Positions 1 through 9,650 of a DNA stretch of 64,000 nucleotides are shown here, in pieces. The stretch spans positions 558,001 to 622,000 of the forward strand of contig NZ_JACNYL010000003.1 in assembly GCF_014692525.1 (NCBI RefSeq), in the 5' to 3' direction. The number at the start of each line of letters is the position of its first letter. Position 1 is the stretch's first letter. Under the pieces are notes generated by a model. The model was given only the letters and a program-made list of their open reading frames with translations, searched no databases and was not told where the DNA came from. This DNA is from Sphingobacterium chuzhouense. GTDB lineage: Bacteria > Bacteroidota > Bacteroidia > Sphingobacteriales > Sphingobacteriaceae. Made by a program: the position numbers and the translations under genes.

Positions 1-2
1 AT

Positions 3-719
3 TCCACCTAAGGAGACTCCCCACATGCCGATACGATTTCCGTCTATCCTTTCATCTTCCAATACGACGTCTAATAGATGTTGCATGCGTGAAAATTCAA
101 TACCTGGAATGCTAGTCTTCGCTAAACGGGCGTAACGCTCTATATTATTACGTCGTTCTATCGACCTTAAATTCATTGGTGCCAAGACCGCAAACCCAGC
201 TTCTAACAAACCCTTTGCATAAGCGTGATAGCTTTTCCCATTTTCAAAAGGTGTCTCCGGCCCACTTCCAATACCATGTTGTGCAATGATGAGAGGCACT
301 GGGTTATCCTTACTTGCCTCTTTTGGAAACGCCAAAATTCCTTCAGCGACAATAGCTCCGAGGGGCAAGGTAACCCATTCGGTTCGAATACCGTTTACTT
401 CGTAGGGAACCTTTTTCATCGCACCCGTTTTTTCTAAAATGGGAGGATGAAGAACCTGTTTCCACCTTCTACGATTAGGTTCAACACTCCTCTCCAGCGC
501 ATAACCGCTGCTATAATCTCTGTTCCAAAGTCGACTGGATCGTTCCTCATACCCATCAACTAGGTATTGGACTAAATAATCTTTTAGTTGTCGTTCGTAG
601 CTATCGATACGTGCATCGTCTTCTTCTTTAGTCAACGTCTTTTCCTGCCCTTTAAGAGAAGAGGAAATAATTATTAAAAATAAAAGCAGCAAGTTGCTAT
701 TTCGTGTGTTTTTAATCAT
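3..719 (-). CDS. secreted alpha/beta hydrolase (acetyl-esterase-like), 3' end cut by window edge
   Basis: An open frame runs from an ATG at 719 to the left edge with no stop, giving 239 visible residues. Residues 1-24 form a signal peptide (MIKN start, LLLLFLIII core, cleavage near SLKGQ). A conserved alpha/beta-hydrolase start follows, with PLIIAQHG near 142-149 (oxyanion-hole region) and the nucleophile elbow GVSLGG at 234-239, so the catalytic serine is Ser236. The Asp and His of the triad would lie beyond the window. The family includes acetylxylan-esterase and dienelactone-hydrolase-like enzymes that remove ester groups from polysaccharides. It is the last visible gene of the run that starts at 5959, downstream of another esterase. 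It resembles the C-terminal half of the fusion at 57678-59327. Confidence in the fold is high; the substrate is unknown. Confidence 0.85.
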   Translation of the reverse strand, partial: MIKNTRNSNLLLLFLIIISSSLKGQEKTLTKEEDDARIDSYERQLKDYLVQYLVDGYEERSSRLWNRDYSSGYALERSVEPNRRRWKQVLHPPILEKTGAMKKVPYEVNGIRTEWVTLPLGAIVAEGILAFPKEASKDNPVPLIIAQHGIGSGPETPFENGKSYHAYAKGLLEAGFAVLAPMNLRSIERRNNIERYARLAKTSIPGIEFSRMQHLLDVVLEDERIDGNRIGMWGVSLGG

Positions 720-783
720 AAGTCTAATAGTATGTGTTTAACTCGATGGCTTATTAACCATCTAGAGATCTCTTTTTTTAAGC

Positions 784-903
784 TCACCGATTCCAATCAA
801 GCCGTTTAACCTCTGTATAAGGGCTTTCCTGTTCTTTGTCGAAACAAAAAATATCAATATCTGAATAAGGAGAAAAACACGTATGCAATACCCAATATTC
901 ATT
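784..903 (-). pseudogene. in-frame protein-like tail after the acetylesterase stop codon
   Basis: Directly after the TGA (904-906) of the upstream esterase, the same frame stays open for 39 codons to a TGA at 784-786. The translation looks like a real protein C-terminus, with many aromatic and acidic residues (EYWVLHTCFSPYSDIDIF, then a KRLDWNR end). It has no ATG of its own and no recognisable ribosome site. The paralogous esterase at 47516 ends without such a tail, so it is not simply the missing end of this enzyme. It could be the remnant of a deleted gene whose C-terminus was left behind, or chance. I do not recognise the family. Confidence 0.3.
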
Positions 904-1707
904 TCATAATTTTTTTTTATTTAACAATGGTTTCATCGCTTCTGCCATACGCATGCCATTTTCTCTTTGTGCGGCGCTATTAAAATGGAGACTATCTCCA
1001 ATATGACCGAGTTTACTGGCTTCAGAATATGCGGCATTCCCTAATATATCGACCGCCTCCTTCATGGCCTGATTGATTTGTTCTGCTCTATTTGATTTCA
1101 AGAAATCCCCGAGTCCGCCAATCACAATGGGTAGGTTGGGAGATTCTAAATCTCTTCTGAAAGCATGCATAAGTGCTATCAGCCTTTCTTTATATAATAA
1201 TGCGTCATTGGTATTGGCATCCGATTCACCTTGTTGCCAAAGTAAACCTTTTAACGTTCCTCGTTCTTTTGCAACTCTTGCTTTTCGAAGCGCTTCTTTA
1301 TATAGACCTCTCTCTCCAGTAGGTTCCCAATAGGAAATCTTAGTTCCTCCCACTGCTGCCGGAATTAACCCGATACTAGCATTTCTCTGATATTTCGCCA
1401 TGTTTTTGGCAAATGCCAAGCCTGGTCCTACACCTCGATTCGCTTTATCATAGTGTAAAGGCTCTTTTGCAACACTCCATTCATCGCTTGCGTTTAGTAC
1501 ATATATATTCGGATGAGCCAGTGTATCTTCATAATCTAGAAATCCTCTTCCCGCCATATTAGATTGACCAACCAATAGATACAAATCGAGCTGCTTGCCT
1601 GTTCTTCTTGTAGATCCATGACTGGCACAACTACTGATCCACCATAAAAGAAATGCGCAACCAATTCCGATATAGACTTTTTGTTTATTCTCCATCTTTA
1701 AATTCAT
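904..1707 (-). CDS. SGNH-type sialate O-acetylesterase-like lipoprotein (SASA/DUF303 family)
   Basis: This 267-residue protein probably deacetylates a polysaccharide or oligosaccharide in the periplasm or on the surface. SGNH signatures are visible in order: GQSNM at 47-51 (nucleophile Ser49), GGTKISYW at 120-127, QGESDA at 159-164, and GDSLHF at 237-242 with Asp238 and His241. The N-terminus has a hydrophobic stretch ending in ISSC (Cys27), which suits a lipoprotein signal. ATG codons at 1707 and 1695 are both possible; the first overlaps the upstream gene end by 23 bp. It is closely similar to 47516-48295 over the whole catalytic domain. The coding end contains a run of nine A residues (910-918) just before the stop, a place where slippage could occur. 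Confidence 0.9.
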   Translation of the reverse strand: MNLKMENKQKVYIGIGCAFLLWWISSCASHGSTRRTGKQLDLYLLVGQSNMAGRGFLDYEDTLAHPNIYVLNASDEWSVAKEPLHYDKANRGVGPGLAFAKNMAKYQRNASIGLIPAAVGGTKISYWEPTGERGLYKEALRKARVAKERGTLKGLLWQQGESDANTNDALLYKERLIALMHAFRRDLESPNLPIVIGGLGDFLKSNRAEQINQAMKEAVDILGNAAYSEASKLGHIGDSLHFNSAAQRENGMRMAEAMKPLLNKKKL

Positions 1708-4060
1708 AATTTTGCATGAGTTTTTGAATGAAATTCTTTTTTAGTTTTATTCCATTTTCTCTCATCGCGTTTAATGTTCGATGATCAAACATGGTGTGCA
1801 AATGATTATATTTAACAATACCATTCAATTCTACAAAGTTTATTAAATTTAACATTTCGATAGCGGGTTTTCCGTTTATTAGTGGGGCAGACAGACGACA
1901 ATTAACGAAGCTTGTTCCTTCGCTTGAATTTAACATAAATACGTTTTGTGTATCCTGTAAATCTGTACGCGGCTCAAACGTACAATCCCAACAACTGATC
2001 TTGCCAAGAAGCTTATCCGACGAACAGATTAATTGATTCACCACACTATGCCGGACATCAATATCCAGCTTTGCAGCATCAAAGGAAGCCGCCAGTCCGT
2101 TGCAACGAGCAATATATAACTGCAAGTATAGCTCCTCTTCAACGAAAGAAGTATCGTTGGCTATAAACTGCATATTTGCTTCCATTTGCTGTGTGTCCCT
2201 ATTATCCACATACTCGAGATCGATATCCTCTAGCAATAATTGGCTATTGGCATACCCGTTATTGTTCGGCCTGTCCCGGACAATAAAATGTTGTGGGTTT
2301 GTTAATTTCATAATCCTCACCCCCTTACGCCCTCCTCTGACACGGATGTTCTTTAATGTGATATCACGAGGAAAGAATAATCTGTCGCCTTTGTTTGTTC
2401 TTGAAAATGACGGAGCATATATTATCCAACATGGTGATAACGAAGTGTCTTCCAATTGTTCAATATGGAGATTCTCTATGGAAATACTATGTGCTATACC
2501 AATAGGGTATCCGTATTCAAAATTCTGTGGCATAAAATACATCACCGCAGTTAGAGGTGATATTGGTGGAGTAAATTTACATTGGATTATCCGAACGTCT
2601 CCATCCCACTTTGCACCGTAATCGCTTCTAAAATTAACAAAAAAGCGAGAGCTACATACAGTATTTTCGATAGTGAGTTGACCTCCCCCAGACACAGAAA
2701 TACCGCGATACCCAATCCTAGAATCTTTTATATGAATATTCCAAGCATGGAAATGCACATCTATACGATTTAGATGACATCTGTTTACATATAGGTCTTT
2801 CATCAAGTTTGTACCAAATACGCCCCAATGAACTGCTCCTCCTTCAGCCATAATATTATTAAAACAGCTTTTTAACACGCGAGCACCGCTAATGCCATAA
2901 GTACCTGCCGGTACATCTCGCTCGGTTCCTTCACGGTCTTGCTCCCAAGGTATCAAACGTATATTTTCTAATGTAATATCATAAACACGACTAAAGTTAT
3001 AAAAGCCTGTTCGTGGATTCATGGAAGTATCTACCATATCTTTTTCCATCCCCACCCATTGGTTTCGTATAATAGTACGGCTCCTTGTAATCGTAAAACC
3101 ATTATGTTGGTACCCTTTCGCGTCTCTTACAGGCCCTTCACCGGATATATAGAATGTTCCTCCATTTACAACCAAATAGCTTTCTTCTGCCGGATAAGCC
3201 GTCAGGTGGGTATAATCCTCAAATGACCAGGCAATGTCTCCTATTATTCTCCCGTGTTCTTCTACATAAAAAAAATCCTCTCTTGCCCAAGAGTGTCCAC
3301 CGTAACGGGTTCCTGCACGGTAACCAATACGATCATTATCGTCCCGGACAAAAATCAAGGTATTTTTATAAGGTGATAGTTCTTCAAACTGCTGAATACC
3401 GGGTTTAAGCTTTTCTAGAAATTTCTGTTTGATCTCGTTACTCCAGATAATATCTTCGGGCTGTTGGTAACTTCTAATGACAAAACGAGCATTGTTCTTT
3501 GTATTATCCTTTTCCGAGATATGAAAAATAGTCGCGCCCCATTCTACATTAGTACATATATGTATGGTATGTGAGGCGCTCAACCAATACTCTCCGCCGA
3601 CGTTTACCACAGGAAGCCTATGCATATTTGCGAAATCATGTGCCTGTTTAATGTATACGCCATCATCGTCAATTCCATTCCCTCTTGCACCAAACATGGC
3701 ATAACTTACTACCTGCACTACAATTAATCGGGCTACCAGATTCGTTTCCAGCTTCCATTCACCAAGTTGTGCGTCCTTATTTTCCATACTTGGATACAGT
3801 CTATACGTAGCACCTCCCCCATCTCCCGCCTCATAATAACCTAACGTATGAACAACCATATTATCTTTCAGCTGCTTATCCACGATCATCTCCATTAGAC
3901 TGTCTTTAATAACCAAGTCCGAAGTTGAAAAACTTTTATGTGTATCTTCCTCTGATTGCTTCTCTGGTAAGGCGTATCCTTTTTTGTGAAATAACGATAC
4001 ACTTCCCACACTCAAAAGCCCTAGAATTTGCCGCCGGTTCATATTTGGCTTCTTATTCAT
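1685..4060 (-). CDS. right-handed parallel beta-helix protein, polysaccharide lyase / GH28-like fold
   Basis: The protein is likely an exported carbohydrate-active enzyme of about 790 residues. The open frame begins with a TTG at 4099, but the ATG at 4060 (MNKKPN) or the one at 4042 (MNRRQ) is more plausible. The N-terminus NRRQILGLLSVGSVSL resembles a Tat or lipoprotein-free export signal. A GYYEAGDGGGATYR segment is followed by FGARGNGIDDDG (about residues 123-134). This is the classic entry motif of the pectate-lyase superfamily, seen in polygalacturonases, polysaccharide lyases and phage tailspikes. The remainder has the Asn-rich, ENI/LENI-like turns of a beta-helix. It sits between the propeller protein and the acetylesterase in the operon starting at 5959. 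Catalytic residues cannot be assigned by eye, so the exact reaction is unknown. Confidence 0.82.
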   Translation of the reverse strand: MNKKPNMNRRQILGLLSVGSVSLFHKKGYALPEKQSEEDTHKSFSTSDLVIKDSLMEMIVDKQLKDNMVVHTLGYYEAGDGGGATYRLYPSMENKDAQLGEWKLETNLVARLIVVQVVSYAMFGARGNGIDDDGVYIKQAHDFANMHRLPVVNVGGEYWLSASHTIHICTNVEWGATIFHISEKDNTKNNARFVIRSYQQPEDIIWSNEIKQKFLEKLKPGIQQFEELSPYKNTLIFVRDDNDRIGYRAGTRYGGHSWAREDFFYVEEHGRIIGDIAWSFEDYTHLTAYPAEESYLVVNGGTFYISGEGPVRDAKGYQHNGFTITRSRTIIRNQWVGMEKDMVDTSMNPRTGFYNFSRVYDITLENIRLIPWEQDREGTERDVPAGTYGISGARVLKSCFNNIMAEGGAVHWGVFGTNLMKDLYVNRCHLNRIDVHFHAWNIHIKDSRIGYRGISVSGGGQLTIENTVCSSRFFVNFRSDYGAKWDGDVRIIQCKFTPPISPLTAVMYFMPQNFEYGYPIGIAHSISIENLHIEQLEDTSLSPCWIIYAPSFSRTNKGDRLFFPRDITLKNIRVRGGRKGVRIMKLTNPQHFIVRDRPNNNGYANSQLLLEDIDLEYVDNRDTQQMEANMQFIANDTSFVEEELYLQLYIARCNGLAASFDAAKLDIDVRHSVVNQLICSSDKLLGKISCWDCTFEPRTDLQDTQNVFMLNSSEGTSFVNCRLSAPLINGKPAIEMLNLINFVELNGIVKYNHLHTMFDHRTLNAMRENGIKLKKNFIQKLMQNYEFKDGE

Positions 4061-4099
4061 ATACAAGTTATATTTATATATTGACAAACTATACTCCAA

Positions 4100-5959
4100 T
4101 TAATTGGTAATACGGACACGGAATAATCTAGAGTGTGTTGCGTAATATAGATATCCATCTTCCTTTACCTTAGCGGTCCGCGCTCCTACTAACGACTCAT
4201 GTTCTTCCACAATATTCAACTCATTCTTTGCAGGATCCACCTGCAATAATCTTCCATTGCGAGTGTCTATACCATAAATTAATCCATCGGCAGCGAGCGT
4301 ATCGCTTAAACTAATCCTCATAGCATTGCCACTTGGATTATCCACAGACATGGTGGTTACCATTTCCTTTTTTATGGGATCAAACACAAACAAACTGTTT
4401 CGACCAGTTCCATATATCAAGCCATTATTGCCGCGTACAGCTCCTTCGTAAACGGACGCACCTTTTATCGGTTTCCCCTGATAGGTCGTTTTTTTACTGA
4501 CGGGATCCCATACGACGATGACCGCTTCTTTTTCGGTTGGTTTAGCACTTGAACCTCCACGAACAGATGATGTTAACAGCAATTCTCCAGTTTCCGGTAT
4601 TGGTGTAACAGACATTAGGCTTTGGTTAGGGACAATATCCCTAAAGACCTCTACCTCCAAATCTTTGGGGTTTATTCGCACCAACGTCCCTCCCAGATAG
4701 CCTTTAATCGGTACCGTCGGACAATATATATAACCATCTGGTGCCAACTGCAGTTCCAGTAGGCGTTCCTGTTTTGCCAAACTGTGCAAATGAGCCACAG
4801 CTTCGCGGTTAGAAGGCTTATTATCTTCATCTAGGGTAAATACATCTATGAATCCGCCCGTGTAACTCGTCATAAACAGACGATTCTTATGAGCCAAAAT
4901 ATCATATGCTTGCACCCGGCCTCGTGTTAATATACCCAAATCATCGATTTCTCCCGATTGTATGTCATAAGTAAAGATATTACCCGGTTTCATTCCGCTT
5001 CCGTATAGCTTACCGTTATAGACATCACCAATCGTCAATACTTCACGCGCCGCGGGTTTAAAGGTGCTTGCTATGATCGATCTCTTTTTACTTTTGTTGT
5101 TTTCGACAACCAGATTGCCGTCTCTGTTGAGATATAATGCTCGCATGTTCCCATATAGGTTATCCAGTGTCTTGACAGCGGCTTCTTCAGCCTCTTTCGT
5201 AACGATATGTGCTTCTGTACACAGAAAAGTTGTCTTTCCTTTTTTGCCGTAAACATGTCCGTCGGACGCTCGCCAGATTTGCGGTGCACCATACGTCATC
5301 AGATTTTCTGGAAGAATTTGCTTCTTTTGTCCTGTTTTAGTGTTATAAGACCATAGTTCTCCATGCTGCATACCGGTAGCAAAGTAAACGACGCCATCGA
5401 TATCAGCTTCGGGATTAATCACATATTCACTTCCTTTAGAGGAAGATATACGGTCGATAATGGTTACCTCTTCTGTCTTCGGATTCAGTACAGAAACTGC
5501 TACTCGAGGATATGTACCTACATAGATTAAACCTTCAGAAGAAATAGTATAGCTATTCTTCATCCAATATTGTGCTTTACTCGTTTCCCCGATGGTTTCA
5601 AGCTTGTTCAGGCGAACATCGTATTTAAAAAAACGTCCCGGCTTTCCCGAATACAAGTAAATATAGCGATCAGAGTCTTTAAACAACAGCAGGGCGTTCG
5701 CTTTCCCAAATTTTGCCAAGTCCACTTCGATAAGCCGACCGTCCTCCATATGCACCCCTACCAGCGCATTCCTCTCCGCATCAGTAAATGCGCCCCAAGC
5801 AATTGGCCCTATTTCCTGATCTCTTGTCACAAACTCAATCGTCAACGGTATTTTAATCGGCTGTCCTAATTCTTCAAATTCATATATTTTCTGCTGTGCA
5901 ATACATAAACTCCATGAACCTAAAACAAACAAACAGATATAAATGATTCCTTTTTTCAT
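4100..5959 (-). CDS. exported beta-propeller protein (NHL/SMP-30/PQQ-like repeats)
   Basis: The 619-residue protein begins with a clean signal peptide (MKKGIIYICLFVLGSWSLCIAQQ). The rest is repeated beta-strand blocks with patterns such as GLIYVGTYP, GVVYFATG, GHVYGKKG, GYIYCPT, GLIYGTGRN, GLIYGID and GYLYYATHS, spaced as in six- to eight-bladed propellers. Such proteins occur in Bacteroidota polysaccharide loci as lyases, hydrolases or ligand-binding modules; no catalytic residues are obvious here. It is the first gene after a 285-bp gap that carries a palindromic promoter element at 6008-6021. Its TAA at 4100-4102 abuts the downstream reading frame. The specific function is not recognised. 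Confidence 0.75.
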   Translation of the reverse strand: MKKGIIYICLFVLGSWSLCIAQQKIYEFEELGQPIKIPLTIEFVTRDQEIGPIAWGAFTDAERNALVGVHMEDGRLIEVDLAKFGKANALLLFKDSDRYIYLYSGKPGRFFKYDVRLNKLETIGETSKAQYWMKNSYTISSEGLIYVGTYPRVAVSVLNPKTEEVTIIDRISSSKGSEYVINPEADIDGVVYFATGMQHGELWSYNTKTGQKKQILPENLMTYGAPQIWRASDGHVYGKKGKTTFLCTEAHIVTKEAEEAAVKTLDNLYGNMRALYLNRDGNLVVENNKSKKRSIIASTFKPAAREVLTIGDVYNGKLYGSGMKPGNIFTYDIQSGEIDDLGILTRGRVQAYDILAHKNRLFMTSYTGGFIDVFTLDEDNKPSNREAVAHLHSLAKQERLLELQLAPDGYIYCPTVPIKGYLGGTLVRINPKDLEVEVFRDIVPNQSLMSVTPIPETGELLLTSSVRGGSSAKPTEKEAVIVVWDPVSKKTTYQGKPIKGASVYEGAVRGNNGLIYGTGRNSLFVFDPIKKEMVTTMSVDNPSGNAMRISLSDTLAADGLIYGIDTRNGRLLQVDPAKNELNIVEEHESLVGARTAKVKEDGYLYYATHSRLFRVRITN

Positions 5960-6007
5960 TCTATTTTTTTGTTTCTGTATCTCCCATTCTATATCATTAA
6001 ATATTTA

Positions 6008-6021
6008 CGGGTGCGTACCCG
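6008..6021 (-). promoter_or_regulatory. palindromic operator-like element upstream of the 5959 operon
   Basis: The sequence is an inverted repeat CGGGT-GCGT-ACCCG. Read on the minus strand with its upstream flank (ATTTTCGGGTACGCACCC), it matches the element found before the genes starting at 35976 and 47270. It lies about 50 bp upstream of the ATG at 5959. The rest of the 5960-6244 gap is AT-rich and I see no gene in it. Confidence 0.5.
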
Positions 6022-6244
6022 AAAATATGTGATAAAAAGAGATTATTCCTTTTTTTAAAATTTTTGTTTTTTGTTTATAATACTTTGATATTATTATAAA
6101 ATAACGTAATAATGTTTAGAGTTACAAACATTCTAATTAGTCTTATCATATTGTAACGAGTGTTTTACTATTTTTCTCGGGTGTGTAATACATCGTCATT
6201 AACTAACAATCAATGCTTTTTAATGGCTGTTCAATTTTTAGTAA

Positions 6245-7078
6245 TTAGTAACCTTTGTTCATACATCTATTCAAAGACAATATACTTCGCATGGCATCTA
6301 CAAAGATGACACTCATCCGCTGCTGGATATATTCATCATGTCCTCGCAAAGGATGCCATCCGAAGGTCTCTCCATTTATCGTTTGTGTATCTTTCGCATA
6401 CAGCAAGCTCGTTTGTCTCCCTGTGACAGGATGCGGCGCGTTCTTAGAAAACCCTATATGCTTATCAAACTCTACTAAAGGAAAACCCCATTTTTCAGCC
6501 AGTTTTCGGATACTCGAATTATATTTTGTGCGTCCGTCATGCCAGTCGGTGCATAAAATAATAAGAGCCGGTTTACCGTGCTTCTTTCCATAATATTTAG
6601 ATTCTTTATTAAATTTTAGATTATAGCACGCTGTCTGATGTCTTTTAATCACATAATCAAAAGCCATAGCATAATTGCTCCTATCAAAAGGAATCTCATA
6701 ATGTGTATATTTTTCTCTGAGTTCTGTTTCATCGAATACATCTCGATCTACAGCATGCATGAGTACTAATGCATCTATTTCCTCTAGTTCTTTCGCACTA
6801 TAAAGGCTATCATGAGCCATTTGGTTGGCCAAATCGGCAATGGCCGTCCCCCCTTTTGCTCGATTTATCCCTTCTATATTGAGTTCTTCACAACTTAATT
6901 CAAACCAACCATTTACATTAGCTGCAAAAGATGCGCCCGACAAAAGCAAAGTATACGGCTTTTCAGTAAGTTCTTGCCCGTAACTTAAATAAGGAATTAG
7001 AAAGGAAACCAAAAACAGTAGAAACGAAATAACGTTGCTAATAATTTTATTCTTTATGACATTTTTTATTATTAACAT
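6245..7078 (-). CDS. SGNH-like exported protein of the DUF5040 type
   Basis: The 277-residue protein starts with a hydrophobic export signal (ISNVISFLLFLVSFLIPYLSYGQ). The mature part opens with LLLSGASFAANVNGW, whose serine could be the block I nucleophile. AKGGTAIADLA follows, and near the end GWHPLRGHDEYIQQRM carries conserved His and Asp residues. This pattern matches Bacteroidota SGNH-fold proteins annotated as DUF5040, which are likely carbohydrate esterases. It is the last gene of the 15970 operon, about 100 bp after the beta-helix lipoprotein. The family assignment is from memory of the motif pattern; esterase activity is inferred. Confidence 0.65.
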   Translation of the reverse strand: MLIIKNVIKNKIISNVISFLLFLVSFLIPYLSYGQELTEKPYTLLLSGASFAANVNGWFELSCEELNIEGINRAKGGTAIADLANQMAHDSLYSAKELEEIDALVLMHAVDRDVFDETELREKYTHYEIPFDRSNYAMAFDYVIKRHQTACYNLKFNKESKYYGKKHGKPALIILCTDWHDGRTKYNSSIRKLAEKWGFPLVEFDKHIGFSKNAPHPVTGRQTSLLYAKDTQTINGETFGWHPLRGHDEYIQQRMSVIFVDAMRSILSLNRCMNKGY

Positions 7079-7180
7079 ATTATAAGTTTGTTTGCGTTTC
7101 CCCCGATGAATTTTTTCAAAAACTTTTGCGGTAACAGGAACTCCCGTTTATCCTATACGTTTTAGATATCCTTCCATAAC

Positions 7181-8416
7181 TCATGGCTCCCAGTCAAAAG
7201 GTTCGCTCTGTGTGCCGATCGTTGCCGTAATATCTCCGTCACCTACCCATCCTTTGCTAGCTGCCCCATAGTTTACCCTTATTGACATAGCAAATTGCCT
7301 AGTTATGCGGGACGAAAAGCTATTGCCATGCATCCGGATCTTATCGGTATCAATGCCAAAATTATCCCTCAATAGTTGCTTCTTTTGAAGTGTCGTTCCC
7401 GATTGCAAGATACGCCCTTCATCTCGCGTCAAAAGATAATCCCATTCTGGTGGAGAAAAACCCGAATGATAAAACGCGAGTGCATTGGTTGTTGTATTAT
7501 ATGTCGCATTTGTAAACTCATTATCTACAATAACATGATTTGATGTAAAATATTCATCTCCTACTGGAGGACGACTGTTAAATTGAGGCCAAGCAATAAA
7601 CATATTGCCAGTAAAGTCATTAGAGCTTTTTAAGAAAACACAATTTTTGACAATACCATAATCGCTACCTGCTCGATACCGCACGTAATCACCCATACAA
7701 TCTTCAAAATGGCAATCGAAAATATAGATATGTGATGTGCCATAGGCATTATAAATCATATGGGCTGAACTAGCGACACCAATACGTTTAAAGGTCACAT
7801 TTTGATAGGTAATATGACTTGTCTCTTCATAAGAACATCCGGACGCCCCATAAACTATGCCCTTCATATCTATAAAAGAACTATTTTTTAAAACGATATT
7901 TTTCGTCGGAAGGGATTTATCCGCTATTCTTGTAAATCGCACTACATAATTAATAGATCCATTTCCCGTAAAATGAAATCCGTCTATTTCAATATTTTGA
8001 GCACCTCTGAAATCAATAATATATGATTTGGTTCTTTCACCTTCTTTAAGTGGAAAAAGTACATTATTCCCACCTTTCAATACCAATTTATTTTCAGGAT
8101 GACCTATTCGTTCAAAAACAAGCCCGTGTTCTAAGTAAGCCCTCTGATACTCGCCATCCACAAACTGAACTTCCACCGATTCCGACAAAAGCTGTTTGCG
8201 TATTTCATTCCAAAAATTAGCTGCTAAAAAATCCGCGGCATCTGTCTCTGAACTTCCATCACCCGCGCCACGAGCTACGGGAGCAACATAATAACGGGTA
8301 TCAATGATTTCTTCCGATTCTTCCTCATCAGGATTGATTATATCCTGTTCTTCTTTAGAACACCCTACTAATAGTAGCACACTAAGGAATAAAATATAAA
8401 AATTTATTGTCTTCAT
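7181..8416 (-). CDS. surface lipoprotein with right-handed parallel beta-helix (polysaccharide-lyase-like)
   Basis: The 411-residue protein has a lipoprotein signal with lipobox LLLVGC (Cys19). It is followed by the acidic SKEEQD, which fits the Bacteroidota lipoprotein export signal to the cell surface. RGAGDGSSETDAADF (about 49-63) is the usual N-terminal strand motif of secreted beta-helix proteins of the PL6/chondroitinase-B type. It is followed by repeats ending in NIEIDGFHF, KNIVLKNSSF and THITYQNVTF. Position after SusC, SusD and two binding lipoproteins suggests surface cleavage of the imported glycan. The catalytic Lys/Arg cannot be placed with certainty. Confidence 0.78.
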   Translation of the reverse strand: MKTINFYILFLSVLLLVGCSKEEQDIINPDEEESEEIIDTRYYVAPVARGAGDGSSETDAADFLAANFWNEIRKQLLSESVEVQFVDGEYQRAYLEHGLVFERIGHPENKLVLKGGNNVLFPLKEGERTKSYIIDFRGAQNIEIDGFHFTGNGSINYVVRFTRIADKSLPTKNIVLKNSSFIDMKGIVYGASGCSYEETSHITYQNVTFKRIGVASSAHMIYNAYGTSHIYIFDCHFEDCMGDYVRYRAGSDYGIVKNCVFLKSSNDFTGNMFIAWPQFNSRPPVGDEYFTSNHVIVDNEFTNATYNTTTNALAFYHSGFSPPEWDYLLTRDEGRILQSGTTLQKKQLLRDNFGIDTDKIRMHGNSFSSRITRQFAMSIRVNYGAASKGWVGDGDITATIGTQSEPFDWEP

Positions 8417-8454
8417 AATTTTTAGCTTTTAATACGTTATAAAATCTCGCGTTT

Positions 8455-9633
8455 CTAATTCAATGGCCCACTAATTCCCCAAGTAACCAAAGATTGATCT
8501 CGCAATCCTGTATTTCCTCTAAATGTAATCCTTCCCGAAGATCCAAGAACAGCAACATCCCGATCAGTTTCGCCGACAACCACGATATTAACGTCTTTGC
8601 CCTCAATACCTAGTTCCATACCGTTTAGAACTGTCTTTACCAACACATCTTCAATCATCCAATTTCTTGGGTTACCAGCATCCGGAAGATAGGTATATCT
8701 AAACGCTATATATATTGGCTTATTCGGTTCCATATAAGCTTCTAGCTCCTTGATTCCTGATGTCGTGAAATCATCTCCTCCGCTGGAGAGGGTAAATTCC
8801 TCAGTAATATCCGTCCAGGTAGCGGCATTTATATCTTCCTTTTCATAAACACCATTAAAATCTGTCGAAACTAAAATAGCAAGTTGATTATCTTGTGTCC
8901 CGTAAACCATTCGCGTTTTAAAGGAAAGCTCAAGTGGATTCTCCACGAAAGCGAATTCCTCTGTTTCAAATAATTCAAAGTCTGTATAAAAGGTATCTAA
9001 AGCCAACGAGTCAGGTTTGAATGCAGATCGCATTTCGTAACTCCCCCCATTTGGAAAATTAAGCAATGTATCAATTTCGACATTCGGAATAATACGATGG
9101 CTAGTCAGTTCATCATTGATATCGAGATATCTAACCTCTGAATACAGTAGTGTTTCCTCTGCTAATCCCATCGTCAACTCCAACTGGTCACCCCGAAGTA
9201 CCTTACTGTTGCCAATAAGGCGATTCAGCAGCGATCCCCTATAACGAGGTCCATATACCCTAGCCACAATCGATGACAATACCGAAGTACGCCCTTCATT
9301 ATCGAAAAGAAACACTTGGAATTCATGAGTTTCTTCTGTGAGGTTGTCGATAATCACTTTCACCGTATCGACGTTCTCCGTTTTTGTTAATTCACCGGAT
9401 AGAGAATCCTGCCTATTATTCCAATATATCTTATAGGAAGAGACTGAAGGATCGGACATTAAAAGCCACGAAAGCTCCGCTCTTTGATCCCCTCCTCTGA
9501 TATGTAATGAATCCGCTTTACCAACGTATTTAATTTCTCCATCTCCAACAAATTGCCTATAATTATCGTCCAGTTTTTTACAACCAGATACGACGAACAC
9601 AAAGGCAAGTAATATCCAAAATAATCTTCTCAT
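8455..9633 (-). CDS. surface lipoprotein, DUF4998 plus DUF5017-like domain
   Basis: The ATG at 9633 (MRRLFW) is chosen over the longer frame to 9672 because it begins directly with the lipoprotein signal (LLAFVFVVSGC, then KKLDD). The N-terminal half is a DUF4998 module (GEIKYVGKADSL, ELSWLLMSDPSVSSYKIYW, VIIDNLTE), typical of accessory glycan-binding lipoproteins next to SusD. The C-terminal half has MVYGTQDNQLAILVSTDFNG followed by ATWTDITEEFTLSSGG, a DUF5017-type domain. That domain occurs twice more in this window (54385-54948 and 57678-59327). It is the fourth gene of the SusC operon and probably a surface glycan-binding protein. Confidence 0.8.
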   Translation of the reverse strand: MRRLFWILLAFVFVVSGCKKLDDNYRQFVGDGEIKYVGKADSLHIRGGDQRAELSWLLMSDPSVSSYKIYWNNRQDSLSGELTKTENVDTVKVIIDNLTEETHEFQVFLFDNEGRTSVLSSIVARVYGPRYRGSLLNRLIGNSKVLRGDQLELTMGLAEETLLYSEVRYLDINDELTSHRIIPNVEIDTLLNFPNGGSYEMRSAFKPDSLALDTFYTDFELFETEEFAFVENPLELSFKTRMVYGTQDNQLAILVSTDFNGVYEKEDINAATWTDITEEFTLSSGGDDFTTSGIKELEAYMEPNKPIYIAFRYTYLPDAGNPRNWMIEDVLVKTVLNGMELGIEGKDVNIVVVGETDRDVAVLGSSGRITFRGNTGLRDQSLVTWGISGPLN

Positions 9634-9650
9634 TTTTTCATTTTTAAATG

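Noticed and set aside
4061-4099. N-terminal extension of the beta-helix protein to the TTG at 4099
   Set aside because: The extra 13 residues precede the signal sequence and the TTG abuts the upstream stop codon; the ATG at 4060 or 4042 is more plausible.
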